Positions 51,630 to 60,849 of a stretch of DNA of 64,000 nucleotides are shown here, in pieces. The stretch spans positions 1 through 64,000 of the forward strand of contig JAFTXQ010000013.1 in the NCBI GenBank assembly GCA_017461565.1. Reading direction: 5' to 3'. The position numbers and the translations under genes were made by a program. Numbering within the stretch: position 1 is the stretch's first letter; every line of letters begins with the position of its first letter. Below the pieces are notes generated by a model that saw only the letters and a program-made list of their open reading frames with translations, made no database searches and was not told where the DNA came from. This stretch comes from Oscillospiraceae bacterium (lineage in GTDB: Bacteria; Bacillota; Clostridia; Oscillospirales; Ruminococcaceae).

Positions 51630-52787
51630 TTATGCATTCTCAGCCGTATCCACAAGCGCCTTGATATATGTGGGATACGCCCATTCCAGCGTAGATCTTT
51701 TTATGAGTCCGTACTTCTCGCCGCCTGTTCCGAAAGCGTTGTTATCCCACAGGAAAACAGGAATACCGTATCTTCCGAACACCTCGGGGAAGCACTTCGC
51801 CCAGTTTATACGCTGCTGAAGATTTCCTTTGTCGGTAGCGCCGCACTCTCCTATGATCGCACCTACGCCCTTGCTGATACACTCGTCATACAGCAGCTTA
51901 GCCATCCATTCAAGCTCATTCACCTGACCTGCATTGTCGGCGCTGAAGTTGTTTGTAGCGCCTCCGCCAGTGTTCATGGCGAAGTTATAGGGCGAATATG
52001 CGTGTATGGAAACAATAAGATGCTCGTCATCAGGAAGCTCCAGCCCCTTTCGGAATGCGTCAATATTTGCCGCATAGGAGGGTATCATAAGGCAACGCTG
52101 TGAATTATTGCCGCCTGTGGCTCTTACAGTTTCAACGAATGTCTCGTTGAAAGCGTTCACCACGTCCCAGCCCTCTTGATTGCCGCCGTTCCATTCCCAC
52201 TGTGTGTTTCTCATTCTCGGCTCGTTCATGCCCTCAAATATAAGACGCTCATCATAATCCCTGAAGCGCTCGGCGATCTGCGTCCAAAGCTTCTTTACTA
52301 TCTTCTCGGCGTTCGCCTGATTGCTGTAATACGGGTCGTTCCAGTTCTCGTGATGAGCATTGAGGATAACATACATCTCGTTGTCATAGGCATAATCCAC
52401 GACCTCCTGAACTCTGTCCATCCATGCAGCGTCGATATTATGATCCTTGTCGCAGTGGTTATACCATGTGGTAGGAACTCTCACAGCATTGAAGCCTGCG
52501 TCCTTTACCGCAAGGATAAGCTCCTCTGTGGTTTTAGGACATCCCCAGCTGGTCTCGGAAGAAAGGCCGTAGCCTCCCGTTGCGTCAAGAGTGTTTCCCA
52601 GATTCCAGCCTATCGTGATATCCTCACACAGCTCTATCGGCGAGATACCCATGCTGCTTTCGCTATCGCCCGAGGAGGTTCCTATCCCCGCAAGCTCCTT
52701 AAGGTCGTCAAGCTTTACGCCCGTACCCGATGCCAGCACTGTAAGCGCCGTCAGCAGCGCAGTGAGCTTTGAAAGAAATCCGCCCAT
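51630..52787 (-). CDS. Secreted GH5 endoglucanase (second of tandem pair)
   Basis: 385 residues. N-terminal hydrophobic stretch SKLTALLTALTVLASGTG serves as export signal; there is no lipobox Cys. GH5 marks, closest in style to subfamily 4: GWNLGNTLDATGGYG, ETSWGCPKTTEELI, acid/base Glu in IFEGMNEPRMRNTQW, IVSIHAYSPYNFAMNT and nucleophile Glu in AIIGECGAT. No dockerin or carbohydrate-binding module follows. Expected activity: endo-1,4-glucanase, possibly xyloglucanase. Its ATG overlaps the stop of the upstream GH5 gene (TAATG), so the two are coupled. Confidence 0.9.
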   Translation of the reverse strand: MGGFLSKLTALLTALTVLASGTGVKLDDLKELAGIGTSSGDSESSMGISPIELCEDITIGWNLGNTLDATGGYGLSSETSWGCPKTTEELILAVKDAGFNAVRVPTTWYNHCDKDHNIDAAWMDRVQEVVDYAYDNEMYVILNAHHENWNDPYYSNQANAEKIVKKLWTQIAERFRDYDERLIFEGMNEPRMRNTQWEWNGGNQEGWDVVNAFNETFVETVRATGGNNSQRCLMIPSYAANIDAFRKGLELPDDEHLIVSIHAYSPYNFAMNTGGGATNNFSADNAGQVNELEWMAKLLYDECISKGVGAIIGECGATDKGNLQQRINWAKCFPEVFGRYGIPVFLWDNNAFGTGGEKYGLIKRSTLEWAYPTYIKALVDTAENA

Positions 52788-54025
52788 TATTTCACACCTG
52801 CACCTTTCATTATACCGTCTACCACGTCGGGGTATCTCCACTCACAGGTGGAGCGCTTTATAAGTCCGAAGGTCTCTCCACTTAAGAAAGCTCCGTTGTC
52901 CCACCAGAAGCAGGGTACACCGATCTCCTTAAACTTTCCGAAATAATACTCCGCCCATGCGCTGCGGAACTCATCATTTACCTTGGTTATCGTTTCAGCC
53001 TCGGCTGTACCATCAACAGTGGTCTCTACCTTCTTGACATAATATCTTCCCATTGCGCCCGTCTCGCCGATTATCACCGCAGTGCCCTTGCTGATGAAAA
53101 GTCTGTCCAGCACCTCCGCAAGAGTATCGATATCGCTGACGCAGCCCGATTTATCTGCCACCCACATGTGTGTTCCGTGCTCTGCAAGTGCAAATGTATA
53201 GGGAATATATGCGTGTACCGAAACTATAAGCCTGTCGTCATCAGGAAGCTGAAGCGCTGAAAGTGCGCTCTCGCTGCAATTAGCTGCATAGGGACATACC
53301 ATAAGGAAGCGATGCTCGTTATTGCCGCCTGTTGCTCTTACAGCGTCCACAAAAACGCCGTTAAGGTAGTTTACGACCTCTCTGCCTTCTTCGTTTCCTC
53401 CGTTCCATTCCCACTCGGTATTCTTCCAGCGTGGCTCGTTCATGCCCTCGAAGATAAGACGCTCGTCATAACCGATGAACTCATTTGCGATCTGCGTCCA
53501 TGCAGTCTTTAGCTTTGCGGCACAGGCATCCTTATTGTCGTTGGAGGGATAGTGCCACTCCTCGTGATGCATATTGAGGATGACATACATATCGAGATCG
53601 TATGCGTAGTCTACCACTTCCTTTACACGTGTCATCCACTCAAGGTCGATATTACCGCTTTCGTCCATGTGCGGCTCCCATGTAGTAGGAATACGCACCG
53701 CATTGAAGCCTGCGTCCTTTACCGCCTTGATAAGCTCGGGGGTGGTTTTGGGATTTCCCCAGCTGGTCTCAGTGGAAAGGCCTGTGCCGCCGTTTGCGTC
53801 AAGCGTATTTCCAAGGTTCCATCCCACCTTTATGCCTGCTGTAAATTCAAGCGGAGTGAGTGTGGTGTCTATCTCATCGATAACGGTATCCGCAACCGCA
53901 GGGGGCGCTTCCGATGTGTCAGGAGCGCTTGTCTGCTGCGAGGATGTACCGCCGCCGCAGCCTGCAAGCACAGCCGTACACGTCACCGCAGCGAGTATCA
54001 CAGAAATAAGTCTTTTCATCTTCAT
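52787..54025 (-). CDS. GH5 endoglucanase lipoprotein (first of tandem pair)
   Basis: 412 residues. Lipoprotein signal MKMKRLISVILAAVTCTAVLAGC, with Cys in the lipobox VLAGC, then a Ser/Thr/Pro-rich linker to residue ~65, so the enzyme sits on the outer face of the membrane. Catalytic domain: GWNLGNTLDANGGTG, ETSWGNPKTTPEL, acid/base in IFEGMNEPRWKNTEW, IVSVHAYIPYTFALA and nucleophile in AVIIGETGAMGRYY. It is a clear paralogue of the downstream GH5. GGAGAG before the ATG. No dockerin. Confidence 0.92.
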   Translation of the reverse strand: MKMKRLISVILAAVTCTAVLAGCGGGTSSQQTSAPDTSEAPPAVADTVIDEIDTTLTPLEFTAGIKVGWNLGNTLDANGGTGLSTETSWGNPKTTPELIKAVKDAGFNAVRIPTTWEPHMDESGNIDLEWMTRVKEVVDYAYDLDMYVILNMHHEEWHYPSNDNKDACAAKLKTAWTQIANEFIGYDERLIFEGMNEPRWKNTEWEWNGGNEEGREVVNYLNGVFVDAVRATGGNNEHRFLMVCPYAANCSESALSALQLPDDDRLIVSVHAYIPYTFALAEHGTHMWVADKSGCVSDIDTLAEVLDRLFISKGTAVIIGETGAMGRYYVKKVETTVDGTAEAETITKVNDEFRSAWAEYYFGKFKEIGVPCFWWDNGAFLSGETFGLIKRSTCEWRYPDVVDGIMKGAGVK

Positions 54026-54064
54026 ACTTAACTCTCCTTTTAGAAAGATCAATACTTTATTTAT

Positions 54065-54093
54065 ATTATATATTAGAACATCGCCGCCGTCAA
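54065..54093 (-). promoter_or_regulatory. Promoter of the GH5 pair
   Basis: Minus strand TTGACG (54093-54088), 17 nt, TATAAT (54070-54065), 40 nt before the first GH5 start. Confidence 0.8.
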
Positions 54094-54137
54094 GTGCAAA
54101 AACAGAATTTGAAACGCAAAGCATTCATAATTCAGGA

Positions 54138-54166
54138 GTATATTTTTTCATCCTTGGGAAACATTA
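54138..54166 (+). promoter_or_regulatory. Candidate forespore sigma promoter of the germination operon
   Basis: GTATA (54138-54142), 14-nt spacer, GGAAACATTA (54157-54166). Both boxes fit the SigF/SigG patterns GYATA and GGNNANANTR; the spacer is one base short of usual. No SigA-type promoter is seen for gerKA. Confidence 0.4.
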
Positions 54167-54193
54167 CATAAAGATGAAAGAAGGAGCGTTGAA

Positions 54194-55684
54194 ATGTCAG
54201 ATCAGAATATCCACACCAATCTCCCTGCCGACACGCAGATAGACGTAAGCCTTGAAAAAAACATCAAAAATCTCAGGCTGATGACAGGCAATTCCACTGA
54301 TGTCATCATAAAACAGGGACGTGTCTGCGGCAACGACATCGCTGTGATACTGAGCGAGGGCATGATAAGCACGCCAAACCTCGCCGCACTGATATACGAA
54401 AAGCTGAACGACATCCAGAACAAAGGTACCCTCACACCGTCAGAGCTTGTAGACAACTTTTTCGGTGTGTACCTCATCGCCGCAGAGCAACTGGAGATAA
54501 AGGACCTCGGCGATCTGTGCCTGAAGCTGGAGTCAGGCTTTGCGATACTGATGACAAACGGCTGTACAAGATGTATTGCCATCGGCGTACAGGGTTTTCA
54601 GTCACGCAGCGTAGATCAGCCGTCCACCGAAAACAACGTGCGTGGCTCACGTGAGGGGTTTGTTGAGGTCATCCGCTTCAATATCGGAATGATACGCCGT
54701 CGTATAAAGTCGCCTACGCTTGTTTTTGAGATGTCGCAGCTTGGCGACCGCTCAAAGACAGATGTATGCATCTGCTACATCAGCGACAAAGTGTCGCCAA
54801 AGGTCCTTGAAAAGGTAAAGAAGCAGCTTAAGTCCGTAGATCTCAGCATGATACTGGAAAGCGGCTATATACAGCCCTACCTTGAGGGTAAGGGTGGCTG
54901 GTTCTTCTCGGAATGCGGCGTGTGCGAACGCCCTGACTCCTTTGCCGCAAAGCTGTACGAAGGCAGAGTAGGTATACTTGTGGACGGTACGCCGTTTGCG
55001 CTTGTTGTTCCATACCTGTTTATAGAAAGCTTTCAGACCCTGGACGACTACACCCAGAAGCCGTTTTATACCACCTTTATAAGGGCGGTGCGGCTGTGTG
55101 CTTATTTCATCACGCTGTTTCTGCCGGGCGCCTACGTTGCAATAGCCTCGCACAGCCCCGAGATGCTGCCGTCGGCACTGCTGCTCAACCTTGCGGCAGC
55201 AGAACAGACTGCGCCGTTTTCGCTGATGCTTGAGTGCCTTGTCATACACTTCATGTACGAGATACTTCGTGAAGCAGGTATACGTCTGCCACGCCCCATC
55301 GGTCATGCCATAGGAGTTGTTGGCGGTCTCGTTATAGGCGACCTCACCGTTTCCGCAGGACTTGTCGGCGCTCCGATGGTGCTTGTGGTAGCATTGTCGG
55401 GACTGTGCAGCTTTGTGGTACCTGCACTGTACGAGCGCACAGTGATACTGAGGTTCATCTATATCATCGCAGGCGGCATATTCGGACTTTACGGTCTGTT
55501 TCTTGCCGCAGGAGCTGTGATAATGAAGATGTGCTCGCTGAACACCTACGGCATCCCGTATATGGCGCCGATCTCCCCGTTCACCCCACGTGCTTCAAGA
55601 GATATGTTTGTGCGTGCAGGCTGGCGCAGGCTCGCTAAGGGAGATATGACTGTACAGGAGCTTAATGGTTCTGACAAAAACTGA
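54194..55684 (+). CDS. Spore germination receptor A subunit (GerKA/GerAA type)
   Basis: 496 residues of the GerA family. A cytosolic N-domain (~20-280) with FFGVYLIAAEQLEI and the typical SRSVDQPSTENNVRGSREGF leads into DGTPFALVVPYLFIE. Five membrane segments follow, including LPGAYVAIASHSPEMLPSALLL and GHAIGVVGGLVIGD. The C-terminal GIPYMAPISPFTPRASRDMF-type tail is canonical. The protein sits in the spore inner membrane and takes part in nutrient sensing with the B and C subunits. GGAG 8 nt before the ATG. Confidence 0.95.
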   Translation: MSDQNIHTNLPADTQIDVSLEKNIKNLRLMTGNSTDVIIKQGRVCGNDIAVILSEGMISTPNLAALIYEKLNDIQNKGTLTPSELVDNFFGVYLIAAEQLEIKDLGDLCLKLESGFAILMTNGCTRCIAIGVQGFQSRSVDQPSTENNVRGSREGFVEVIRFNIGMIRRRIKSPTLVFEMSQLGDRSKTDVCICYISDKVSPKVLEKVKKQLKSVDLSMILESGYIQPYLEGKGGWFFSECGVCERPDSFAAKLYEGRVGILVDGTPFALVVPYLFIESFQTLDDYTQKPFYTTFIRAVRLCAYFITLFLPGAYVAIASHSPEMLPSALLLNLAAAEQTAPFSLMLECLVIHFMYEILREAGIRLPRPIGHAIGVVGGLVIGDLTVSAGLVGAPMVLVVALSGLCSFVVPALYERTVILRFIYIIAGGIFGLYGLFLAAGAVIMKMCSLNTYGIPYMAPISPFTPRASRDMFVRAGWRRLAKGDMTVQELNGSDKN

Positions 55685-55696
55685 TAAGGAGTTATT

Positions 55697-56578
55697 ATGA
55701 TAAGCAGATATCAGCTTTTTTGTATCATGCTCATATCACGCATTTCGTCCGTGATAGTCTGCCCGTCAACAGGCGGCTTCGGATTTGGCGATATCGCCGC
55801 AGCAGCGACAGCGGAGCTTATCTGGCTGCTCCTCTCACTGCCTGTGCTGATATATTCGTACAACGGCAGCTCTTTCTTCGCCGCCGCAAAGAAAAAGCTT
55901 CGGTTTCTCGGATATATCATCGCATTTGCGGCAGCTTTTGCCATGTCGTATATCGCAATGCGGAATATAATATTCACAGGCGAATTCGCACAGCGCACCG
56001 TAATGGGCGGAATGTCGGGAGCAGTGCTCTCGGTGCTGCTGGGAGCATTTGCAGTATATGCCGCTTTCAAGGGCAGTGAAGCGATAGCACGCTCCGCCAC
56101 GCTTTTCTCAGCGGCGGCAGCGATAGTGACTGTCGTCATAATCATTGCCGATATCCCAAGCATACGCCTGCGTGATATCCCAGCCGCACAGTTTAACAAA
56201 AACTTCCTTGACGATGTATGGGAGCATTTTCAGCGTGGCGGCGAATATCTTATATTTGCAGCACTGCTGCCATACGCCAAAAAGTGTACTGGCAGCACTG
56301 CTCTTGTATATGCCGCTTCATCTGTCATAGGGATAGCACTGATATCACTGTTTGGAATGTCAGTGCTCGGCGAATTCAGCAGCATCACCGAGTATCCCTT
56401 TGCTTCGGCGGCACAGCTTGCGGATATCGCATTGTTCAAACGGCTGGACGGTCTTTGCGCTGCGATCTGGTCACTAGCCTCAGGGCTGAAATCAGCGGCG
56501 CTTCTGTTTTCTTCATACGCAGGAATAAGCGCCGCCCTGCCCTCAAAAGACGCCAACGCAGAAAGGAGCACAGCATGA
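55697..56578 (+). CDS. Spore germination receptor B subunit (GerKB type), short
   Basis: 293 residues, about eight membrane helices, of the APC-related endospore germination permease family: ISRYQLFCIMLISRISSVIV at the start and FLDDVWEHFQRGGEYLIFAALLP in the middle. Usual length is about 360, so the last one or two helices are missing or very short. This subunit is thought to bind the germinant. GGAG 8 nt upstream, 12 bp after gerKA; it overlaps gerKC by 4 bp. Confidence 0.88.
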   Translation: MISRYQLFCIMLISRISSVIVCPSTGGFGFGDIAAAATAELIWLLLSLPVLIYSYNGSSFFAAAKKKLRFLGYIIAFAAAFAMSYIAMRNIIFTGEFAQRTVMGGMSGAVLSVLLGAFAVYAAFKGSEAIARSATLFSAAAAIVTVVIIIADIPSIRLRDIPAAQFNKNFLDDVWEHFQRGGEYLIFAALLPYAKKCTGSTALVYAASSVIGIALISLFGMSVLGEFSSITEYPFASAAQLADIALFKRLDGLCAAIWSLASGLKSAALLFSSYAGISAALPSKDANAERSTA

Positions 56579-57516
56579 AAAAGCTTTTACCTATACTCCT
56601 GATGCTGCTGATATTCACAGGTTGCTCCGACACTACGGAGCTTGGTGACAGAGCGATAATCCAGCTTGCAGCGATAGACCACACCGACGGCGGGTTTCAG
56701 ATAAGCGCACTGCTGTTCAGCGCTGGCGGCAGCGGCGGAACTATCGATGTGAAGGAGTCAAATGTCATAAAGGTCACAGGCAGAGGCAGCACCGTCAGCG
56801 AGGCGATAAGCGACCTCTCCCTTATCGACGGCAAGGAAATATATATGAGCGAGGCAAAGCTGCTGGTCCTCGGCAGCGGCTTTGAACAGGAAGACATCCC
56901 ATCAGTCCTGACCATGCTGTACCGTGATATGAGATGCAGCCTTAATATGCCTGTCTGCTGTGCAGACAGCGCCGAAATGCTGACAGACATGGAGTTCACC
57001 GAGGGCATCACAGCCGCCGAAAAGCCTTACAGTATGATAATCAACGGAAACCTTTCGGGAGCTTCCCCAAAGACCACCCTGCTGGATATCCTATCCGACA
57101 ACGAGGGCGGAAGAGCAACGCTGATCCCGATGTTTTCGGAAAGCGCAAACGGCAGCGGCATGACTAAAAGCAAGGACGGAAAGACAGCCGTGCTGAGCGG
57201 CTCCCGACTGGTTGCAGGCGGCAGGCTGACATACACCGCAGACATGGATGAGACCGCAGGCTATATGCTGCTATCAGGACTTTCCGACAGCACATCGCTC
57301 AGCATAACGGACAACACGGGAGAGACCTCATGCGAAGCCTATGGAATTGAGGTACAATGGAAAAACGATGCCGCAAAAATAACAGCGCATTTCCGCAGCC
57401 GCTCGGGTAGTCCGCTGTCGGAAGCACAGGAGCAGCTTGCACACAAACGACTATGCAATATCATAAGCGCAGGTATCGGACTATACAAGCATTCTCTAGG
57501 CTCAGATCTGTCATAA
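56575..57516 (+). CDS. Spore germination receptor C subunit lipoprotein (GerKC type), C-terminally short
   Basis: 313 residues. Lipoprotein signal LLPILLMLLIFTGCSDTTEL with Cys in FTGC, then the family openings ELGDRAIIQLAAID and VTGRGSTVSEAISDLSLIDGKEIYMSEAKLLVLG, with DIPSVLTMLYRDMRCSLNMPV. GerC proteins normally run 370-400 residues; this one stops after LCNIISAGIGLYKHSLGSDLS, inside the third domain, with no frame-shifted remainder visible downstream. Start ATG 56575 lies within the gerKB stop zone behind AAAGGAG. Confidence 0.88.
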   Translation: MKKLLPILLMLLIFTGCSDTTELGDRAIIQLAAIDHTDGGFQISALLFSAGGSGGTIDVKESNVIKVTGRGSTVSEAISDLSLIDGKEIYMSEAKLLVLGSGFEQEDIPSVLTMLYRDMRCSLNMPVCCADSAEMLTDMEFTEGITAAEKPYSMIINGNLSGASPKTTLLDILSDNEGGRATLIPMFSESANGSGMTKSKDGKTAVLSGSRLVAGGRLTYTADMDETAGYMLLSGLSDSTSLSITDNTGETSCEAYGIEVQWKNDAAKITAHFRSRSGSPLSEAQEQLAHKRLCNIISAGIGLYKHSLGSDLS

Positions 57517-57521
57517 AAAAT

Positions 57522-57560
57522 AAGCCGCTCCCGTATCGCACGGAAGCGGCTTTGATCTAT
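57522..57560 (+). terminator. Terminator of the germination operon
   Basis: Stem AAGCCGCTcCCG / CGGaAGCGGCTT followed by TGATCTATT; T-run weak. Confidence 0.75.
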
Positions 57561-57572
57561 TCGGTCACTGCG

Positions 57573-59246
57573 TTATTCTGTCTTAAATCGGCTTACAGCG
57601 TCGCTGAGAGATACAGCCAGTGCGGAAAGCTCCTCGCTTGCTGCGGCACTCTGCTCTGCTGTTGCAGTCGTGTTATGGATAGCTGCGTTCACGTTCTCCA
57701 TACCTGCGGAGATCTGCTCAACTGCGGCATTCTGCTCCGCATTTGCGTCGGCAATTCCCGTCATTACCTCGGATATCTCGGATACACCGCTTACGATGCT
57801 GTCAAGCGCCTCGGATGTGGTGTCAGCGAGCTCTGTGCCACGTGTAACGGCAGCGATGGAGCGTCCGATAAGCTCGCCTGTCTGCTGCGCAGCCTCGGCA
57901 CTCTTGCCTGCAAGGTTTCTTACCTCATCGGCAACCACTGCAAAGCCCTTGCCTGCGTCACCTGCCCTTGCAGCCTCGATAGCGGCATTGAGAGCCAGGA
58001 TGTTTGTCTGGAATGCGATATCATCGATAGCCTTCATGATCTGCTCGATCTCCTTTGCGGAGGATTCGATCTCATTTATAGCCTCAAGCATCTCGCTCAT
58101 GCTGCGTGCGCCTTCCTGTGCACGTTCGTTTGTATGCTGAACTGTTTCAAGAGCCTTGGAAACATTTTCGCTGTTAGCCTCAGTCTTTCTTGCGATATCC
58201 ATAACAGTAGATGTGATCTCATCCACTGCGGCAGCCTGTGTAACTGCGTTCTGCGAAAGCTGTGTGGAGCCTTCTGCAAGCTGCTCTGCGCCATCTCTAA
58301 CCTCAGAGGAGGAACGTCCAACCTCGCTCATTGTCTGGTTGAGAGAGTCACGGATAAGGTCAAGCGAGTTCTTGATCTCGCCAAATTCGCCCTTGTATTC
58401 TGCATCGGTAGTGACAGTAAAATCACCGTCTGCCATAGAAGTAAGCACACGTTTAATGTCGCCTATACAGCTTTCCATCGTAACTATCATATCACCAAGA
58501 GCATTGGTCATATACTGGATTTCTCCGCCCATATCGGACTTTGGCGCAGGGCTGGAAATATCACCATCCGAGAAAGCCATAAGGCGCTCAGCGGTATCAC
58601 TGATAGGTCTGGATATCTTTCTAATGGGAAATCTAAGTACGACAATAACGACTATCACCGCAATAAGAGCCATTATTACAATCTGAATTGCAGAACCGTT
58701 TATCGTATCAACAACAGGCTTCCAGGTAGTCGCTACTGCGATAGCCCAACCATCTGTACCCTCTACAGGAGCATAACCGATAAAATACTTCTCACCGCAG
58801 ATATCAGCATGACAGGAGCCACTCTCCTTTGCAAGCATTTTTGCAGCAAGCCCTTTAAGATCGGCATAGTCAGCCACAAGATTTTCCGTATCAGCAAGGT
58901 TTGTATGTGTCGGAATGATATCCTCACTGCTGGTAGCTATAATCTGTCCGTCCTTGTCAACGATGAAGCACAGACCCTTTTCTCCAAAGTGCACCTTTTC
59001 TATAACCTTATTGATCATATCAGTAGGAAGTCCGCTACTAACGATATTTTCAGTGCTTGCCGCATAAGACTCAGCCAGTGCAAGTGCCTCATCAGCATAT
59101 ACGGTGTTATAGGACACAGTAGTTGCTGCAATAGCAAGTGCAGTAACAACGATGCCAACTACAAGTGTAGGTATAACAGCCAATCTTGTCAGACGAGTAA
59201 GCAAACTGCCCTTAAGATTTTTCTTCTCTTTTTTTATCTTTGCCAT
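57573..59246 (-). CDS. Methyl-accepting chemotaxis protein
   Basis: 557 residues. Membrane helix ~22-42, extracytoplasmic dCache-like sensor (~45-195: [39 protein letters not shown]), second helix ~205-225 ([16 protein letters not shown]), HAMP, and the signalling domain with the hairpin tip [22 protein letters not shown] and [18 protein letters not shown]. It would signal to CheA/CheW, which are not in this window. ATG 59246 follows GGAGG; the longer upstream frame is not needed. Own promoter. Confidence 0.95.
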   Translation of the reverse strand: MAKIKKEKKNLKGSLLTRLTRLAVIPTLVVGIVVTALAIAATTVSYNTVYADEALALAESYAASTENIVSSGLPTDMINKVIEKVHFGEKGLCFIVDKDGQIIATSSEDIIPTHTNLADTENLVADYADLKGLAAKMLAKESGSCHADICGEKYFIGYAPVEGTDGWAIAVATTWKPVVDTINGSAIQIVIMALIAVIVVIVVLRFPIRKISRPISDTAERLMAFSDGDISSPAPKSDMGGEIQYMTNALGDMIVTMESCIGDIKRVLTSMADGDFTVTTDAEYKGEFGEIKNSLDLIRDSLNQTMSEVGRSSSEVRDGAEQLAEGSTQLSQNAVTQAAAVDEITSTVMDIARKTEANSENVSKALETVQHTNERAQEGARSMSEMLEAINEIESSAKEIEQIMKAIDDIAFQTNILALNAAIEAARAGDAGKGFAVVADEVRNLAGKSAEAAQQTGELIGRSIAAVTRGTELADTTSEALDSIVSGVSEISEVMTGIADANAEQNAAVEQISAGMENVNAAIHNTTATAEQSAAASEELSALAVSLSDAVSRFKTE

Positions 59247-59295
59247 AAATATACCTCCGAAACAAATTGATAATACCAATAATATTATACTAAAA

Positions 59296-59324
59296 ATTAT
59301 ACCATGTTCACAATAGTTAGTCAA
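59296..59324 (-). promoter_or_regulatory. Promoter of the chemoreceptor gene
   Basis: Minus strand TTGACT (59324-59319), 17 nt, TATAAT (59301-59296). SigA-like rather than the SigD type usual for chemotaxis genes. Confidence 0.82.
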
Positions 59325-59327
59325 CAC

Positions 59328-59370
59328 CAAAAACACCTGCCCTATAACGAATATAAGGCAGGTGTATTTG
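59328..59370 (-). terminator. Terminator of the DUF5662 gene
   Basis: Minus strand AAATACACCTGCC / GGCAGGTGTTT followed by TTGGTGTT. Its tail overlaps the -35 of the chemoreceptor promoter. Confidence 0.8.
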
Positions 59371-59387
59371 TGCACTTTAAACAAATG

Positions 59388-59933
59388 TCAATAATTATTT
59401 TGGGATTTAATATATGTTTTAATGTGAAAAAAAGTTGCTTTCTCACCCTTTTCGGAGAGCATCACAAGCAGACTCTCAAGGAGTTCCGAGGTCTCGGGAT
59501 GGATGATACGAGTTCCTTTTGCTTTGAGAAAATAAGCGAGAGGTTCACTATCGGAATAGTTCTTTCCGAGGTATATCTTGCTCGCCGCTACACGGTCACA
59601 GAACATCTCTATCACATATTTCAGCGGCATTTTTACAGGCTCGTTCCGCTTTGTTGCGGGGTTGTAGTCAAACCAATACTCGAAATGATGGCGGTTTCTG
59701 CCCTTGTGGTGCAGCCACGCCTTTGAGTAGCCATAAAGCTCACGCTCCGCCTCATTCGGAGAGCGTGTACCCTGATAGTGCCTTGCGCCTGCAAGGAACT
59801 CAGTCGGCGAATACTTGGAAAGATCGTGGAACAAGCCCTGCCAGCCTATACCCGCCTTGAAACAATGCGATATCACCTTATGGCGATGCTTTGTGATAGT
59901 TCTGAAATGCCCGAAGGCTCCCTTAAGCGACAT
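59388..59933 (-). CDS. DUF5662 family protein (HD-like)
   Basis: 181 residues matching the DUF5662 style: TITKHRHKVISHCFKAGIGWQGLFHDLSKYSPTEF, where spaced His and HD residues suggest a metal-dependent HD-like hydrolase, and WLHHKGRNRHHFEYWFDY. The C-terminal helices carry MPLKYVIEMFCDRVAASKIYLG. GGAGG 5 nt before the ATG. Reaction unknown. ribU lies 20 bp upstream on the same strand, so it may be read from the FMN riboswitch transcript as well. Confidence 0.82.
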   Translation of the reverse strand: MSLKGAFGHFRTITKHRHKVISHCFKAGIGWQGLFHDLSKYSPTEFLAGARHYQGTRSPNEAERELYGYSKAWLHHKGRNRHHFEYWFDYNPATKRNEPVKMPLKYVIEMFCDRVAASKIYLGKNYSDSEPLAYFLKAKGTRIIHPETSELLESLLVMLSEKGEKATFFHIKTYIKSQNNY

Positions 59934-59953
59934 TTTTACCTCCGATAAGCTGC

Positions 59954-60595
59954 TTAGCCCTCGCTTCTGTATATACTGTTGAACACAGGGCGCAGCCGTT
60001 TATAGAGCGGTACCGAAATAAGCGCCGCTACAAGTCCCTTTAACATTGTAAAGGGCATATTGAACATAACGAGCACATCAAGAAGCCCATTTATATTTCC
60101 GTCAAGCACAGGGATAAGCCCCTTGTACATACTCACCAGCACGTCTATCTCCGTATGGAATGCAGCCGCATAAACGGGATACACGATAAAGTAGTTTGAA
60201 GCGATGCTGACCACTCCGCTCAATACCGCACCCAGGATACAACCCACAATAACATGGGAATACTTGTGGAATTTATGCGCAGCTATTCCGGCAGGGAGCA
60301 CAAGGCAGGCGCTGAGTATGAAATTCGACAACTCTCCCACACCGCCTGTGGCGGTAGACATAAGTCCCTGCAGATTTTTAAGCAGACATACCAGCACACC
60401 CGAAACAGGTCCCATGGTAAGAGAGGCGAGCATAGCGGGCATATCGGAAAAATCGAAGCTGATAAATCCCGGCATGAAAGGCACCTTGAAGCTGGTAAGT
60501 TCAGAAAGCACTATTGACAGTGCCGCCATAAGTGCAGTAAATACCAGTTTACGCACATCTACACGCTTTTGTGTTTTGGTTGTTGTGTTGTTCAT
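59954..60595 (-). CDS. ribU: Riboflavin ECF transporter substrate-binding subunit RibU
   Basis: 213 residues, six membrane helices. VRKLVFTALMAALSIVLSEL and FMPGFISFDFSDMPAMLASLTMGP followed by LVCLLKNLQGL are the RibU signature. It binds riboflavin and works with a shared EcfA-A'-T module encoded elsewhere. ATG 60595 is 6 nt behind GGAGG. The FMN riboswitch upstream fixes the substrate assignment well. Confidence 0.95.
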   Translation of the reverse strand: MNNTTTKTQKRVDVRKLVFTALMAALSIVLSELTSFKVPFMPGFISFDFSDMPAMLASLTMGPVSGVLVCLLKNLQGLMSTATGGVGELSNFILSACLVLPAGIAAHKFHKYSHVIVGCILGAVLSGVVSIASNYFIVYPVYAAAFHTEIDVLVSMYKGLIPVLDGNINGLLDVLVMFNMPFTMLKGLVAALISVPLYKRLRPVFNSIYRSEG

Positions 60596-60617
60596 CGTTT
60601 CCTCCAATTCCTCGGGA

Positions 60618-60657
60618 AAACAGAAAGCCCGACACAGAATATCTCTTGTGTCGGGGC
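60618..60657 (-). terminator. Riboswitch-controlled terminator before ribU
   Basis: Minus strand CCCGACACA / TGTGTCGGG followed by CTTTCTGTTTT, between the FMN aptamer and the ribU ribosome binding site. Likely the off-state hairpin of the riboswitch. Confidence 0.75.
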
Positions 60658-60692
60658 GCAAAAATGTTCTTTTTGAGAGACAAATTTGTTCT

Positions 60693-60802
60693 GATTCTTT
60701 CATCCGGACTATACCGTCGGTATGGGAATCTCACCCATTCAACCATAAAGGCTCGCGGACTATACCGCCGGTGGGGAATCGCACCCCGCCCCGAATCTTT
60801 TT
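60693..60802 (-). promoter_or_regulatory. FMN riboswitch (RFN element)
   Basis: Minus strand shows the full RFN core in order: ATTCGGGGCGGGGTGCGATT, CCCCACCGGCGGTATAGTCC, GCGAGC, GGTTGAATGGGTGAGATTCC and CATACCGACGGTATAGTCCG, closed by GATTC/GAATC at the base. It senses FMN and should switch off ribU when flavin is ample. Confidence 0.97.
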
Positions 60803-60849
60803 TGTGTCCATTGTTTCATTTCGCCTGCATTATACTTTTCAGCTATATC

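Noticed and set aside
51630-54025. Dockerin domains on the GH5 enzymes
   Set aside because: No duplicated calcium-binding F-hand motif follows either catalytic domain; both proteins end shortly after the barrel.
57453-59270. 600-codon plus-strand frame opposite the chemoreceptor gene
   Set aside because: Its Cys/Leu-rich composition is the antisense of the chemoreceptor; no domain or start signal.
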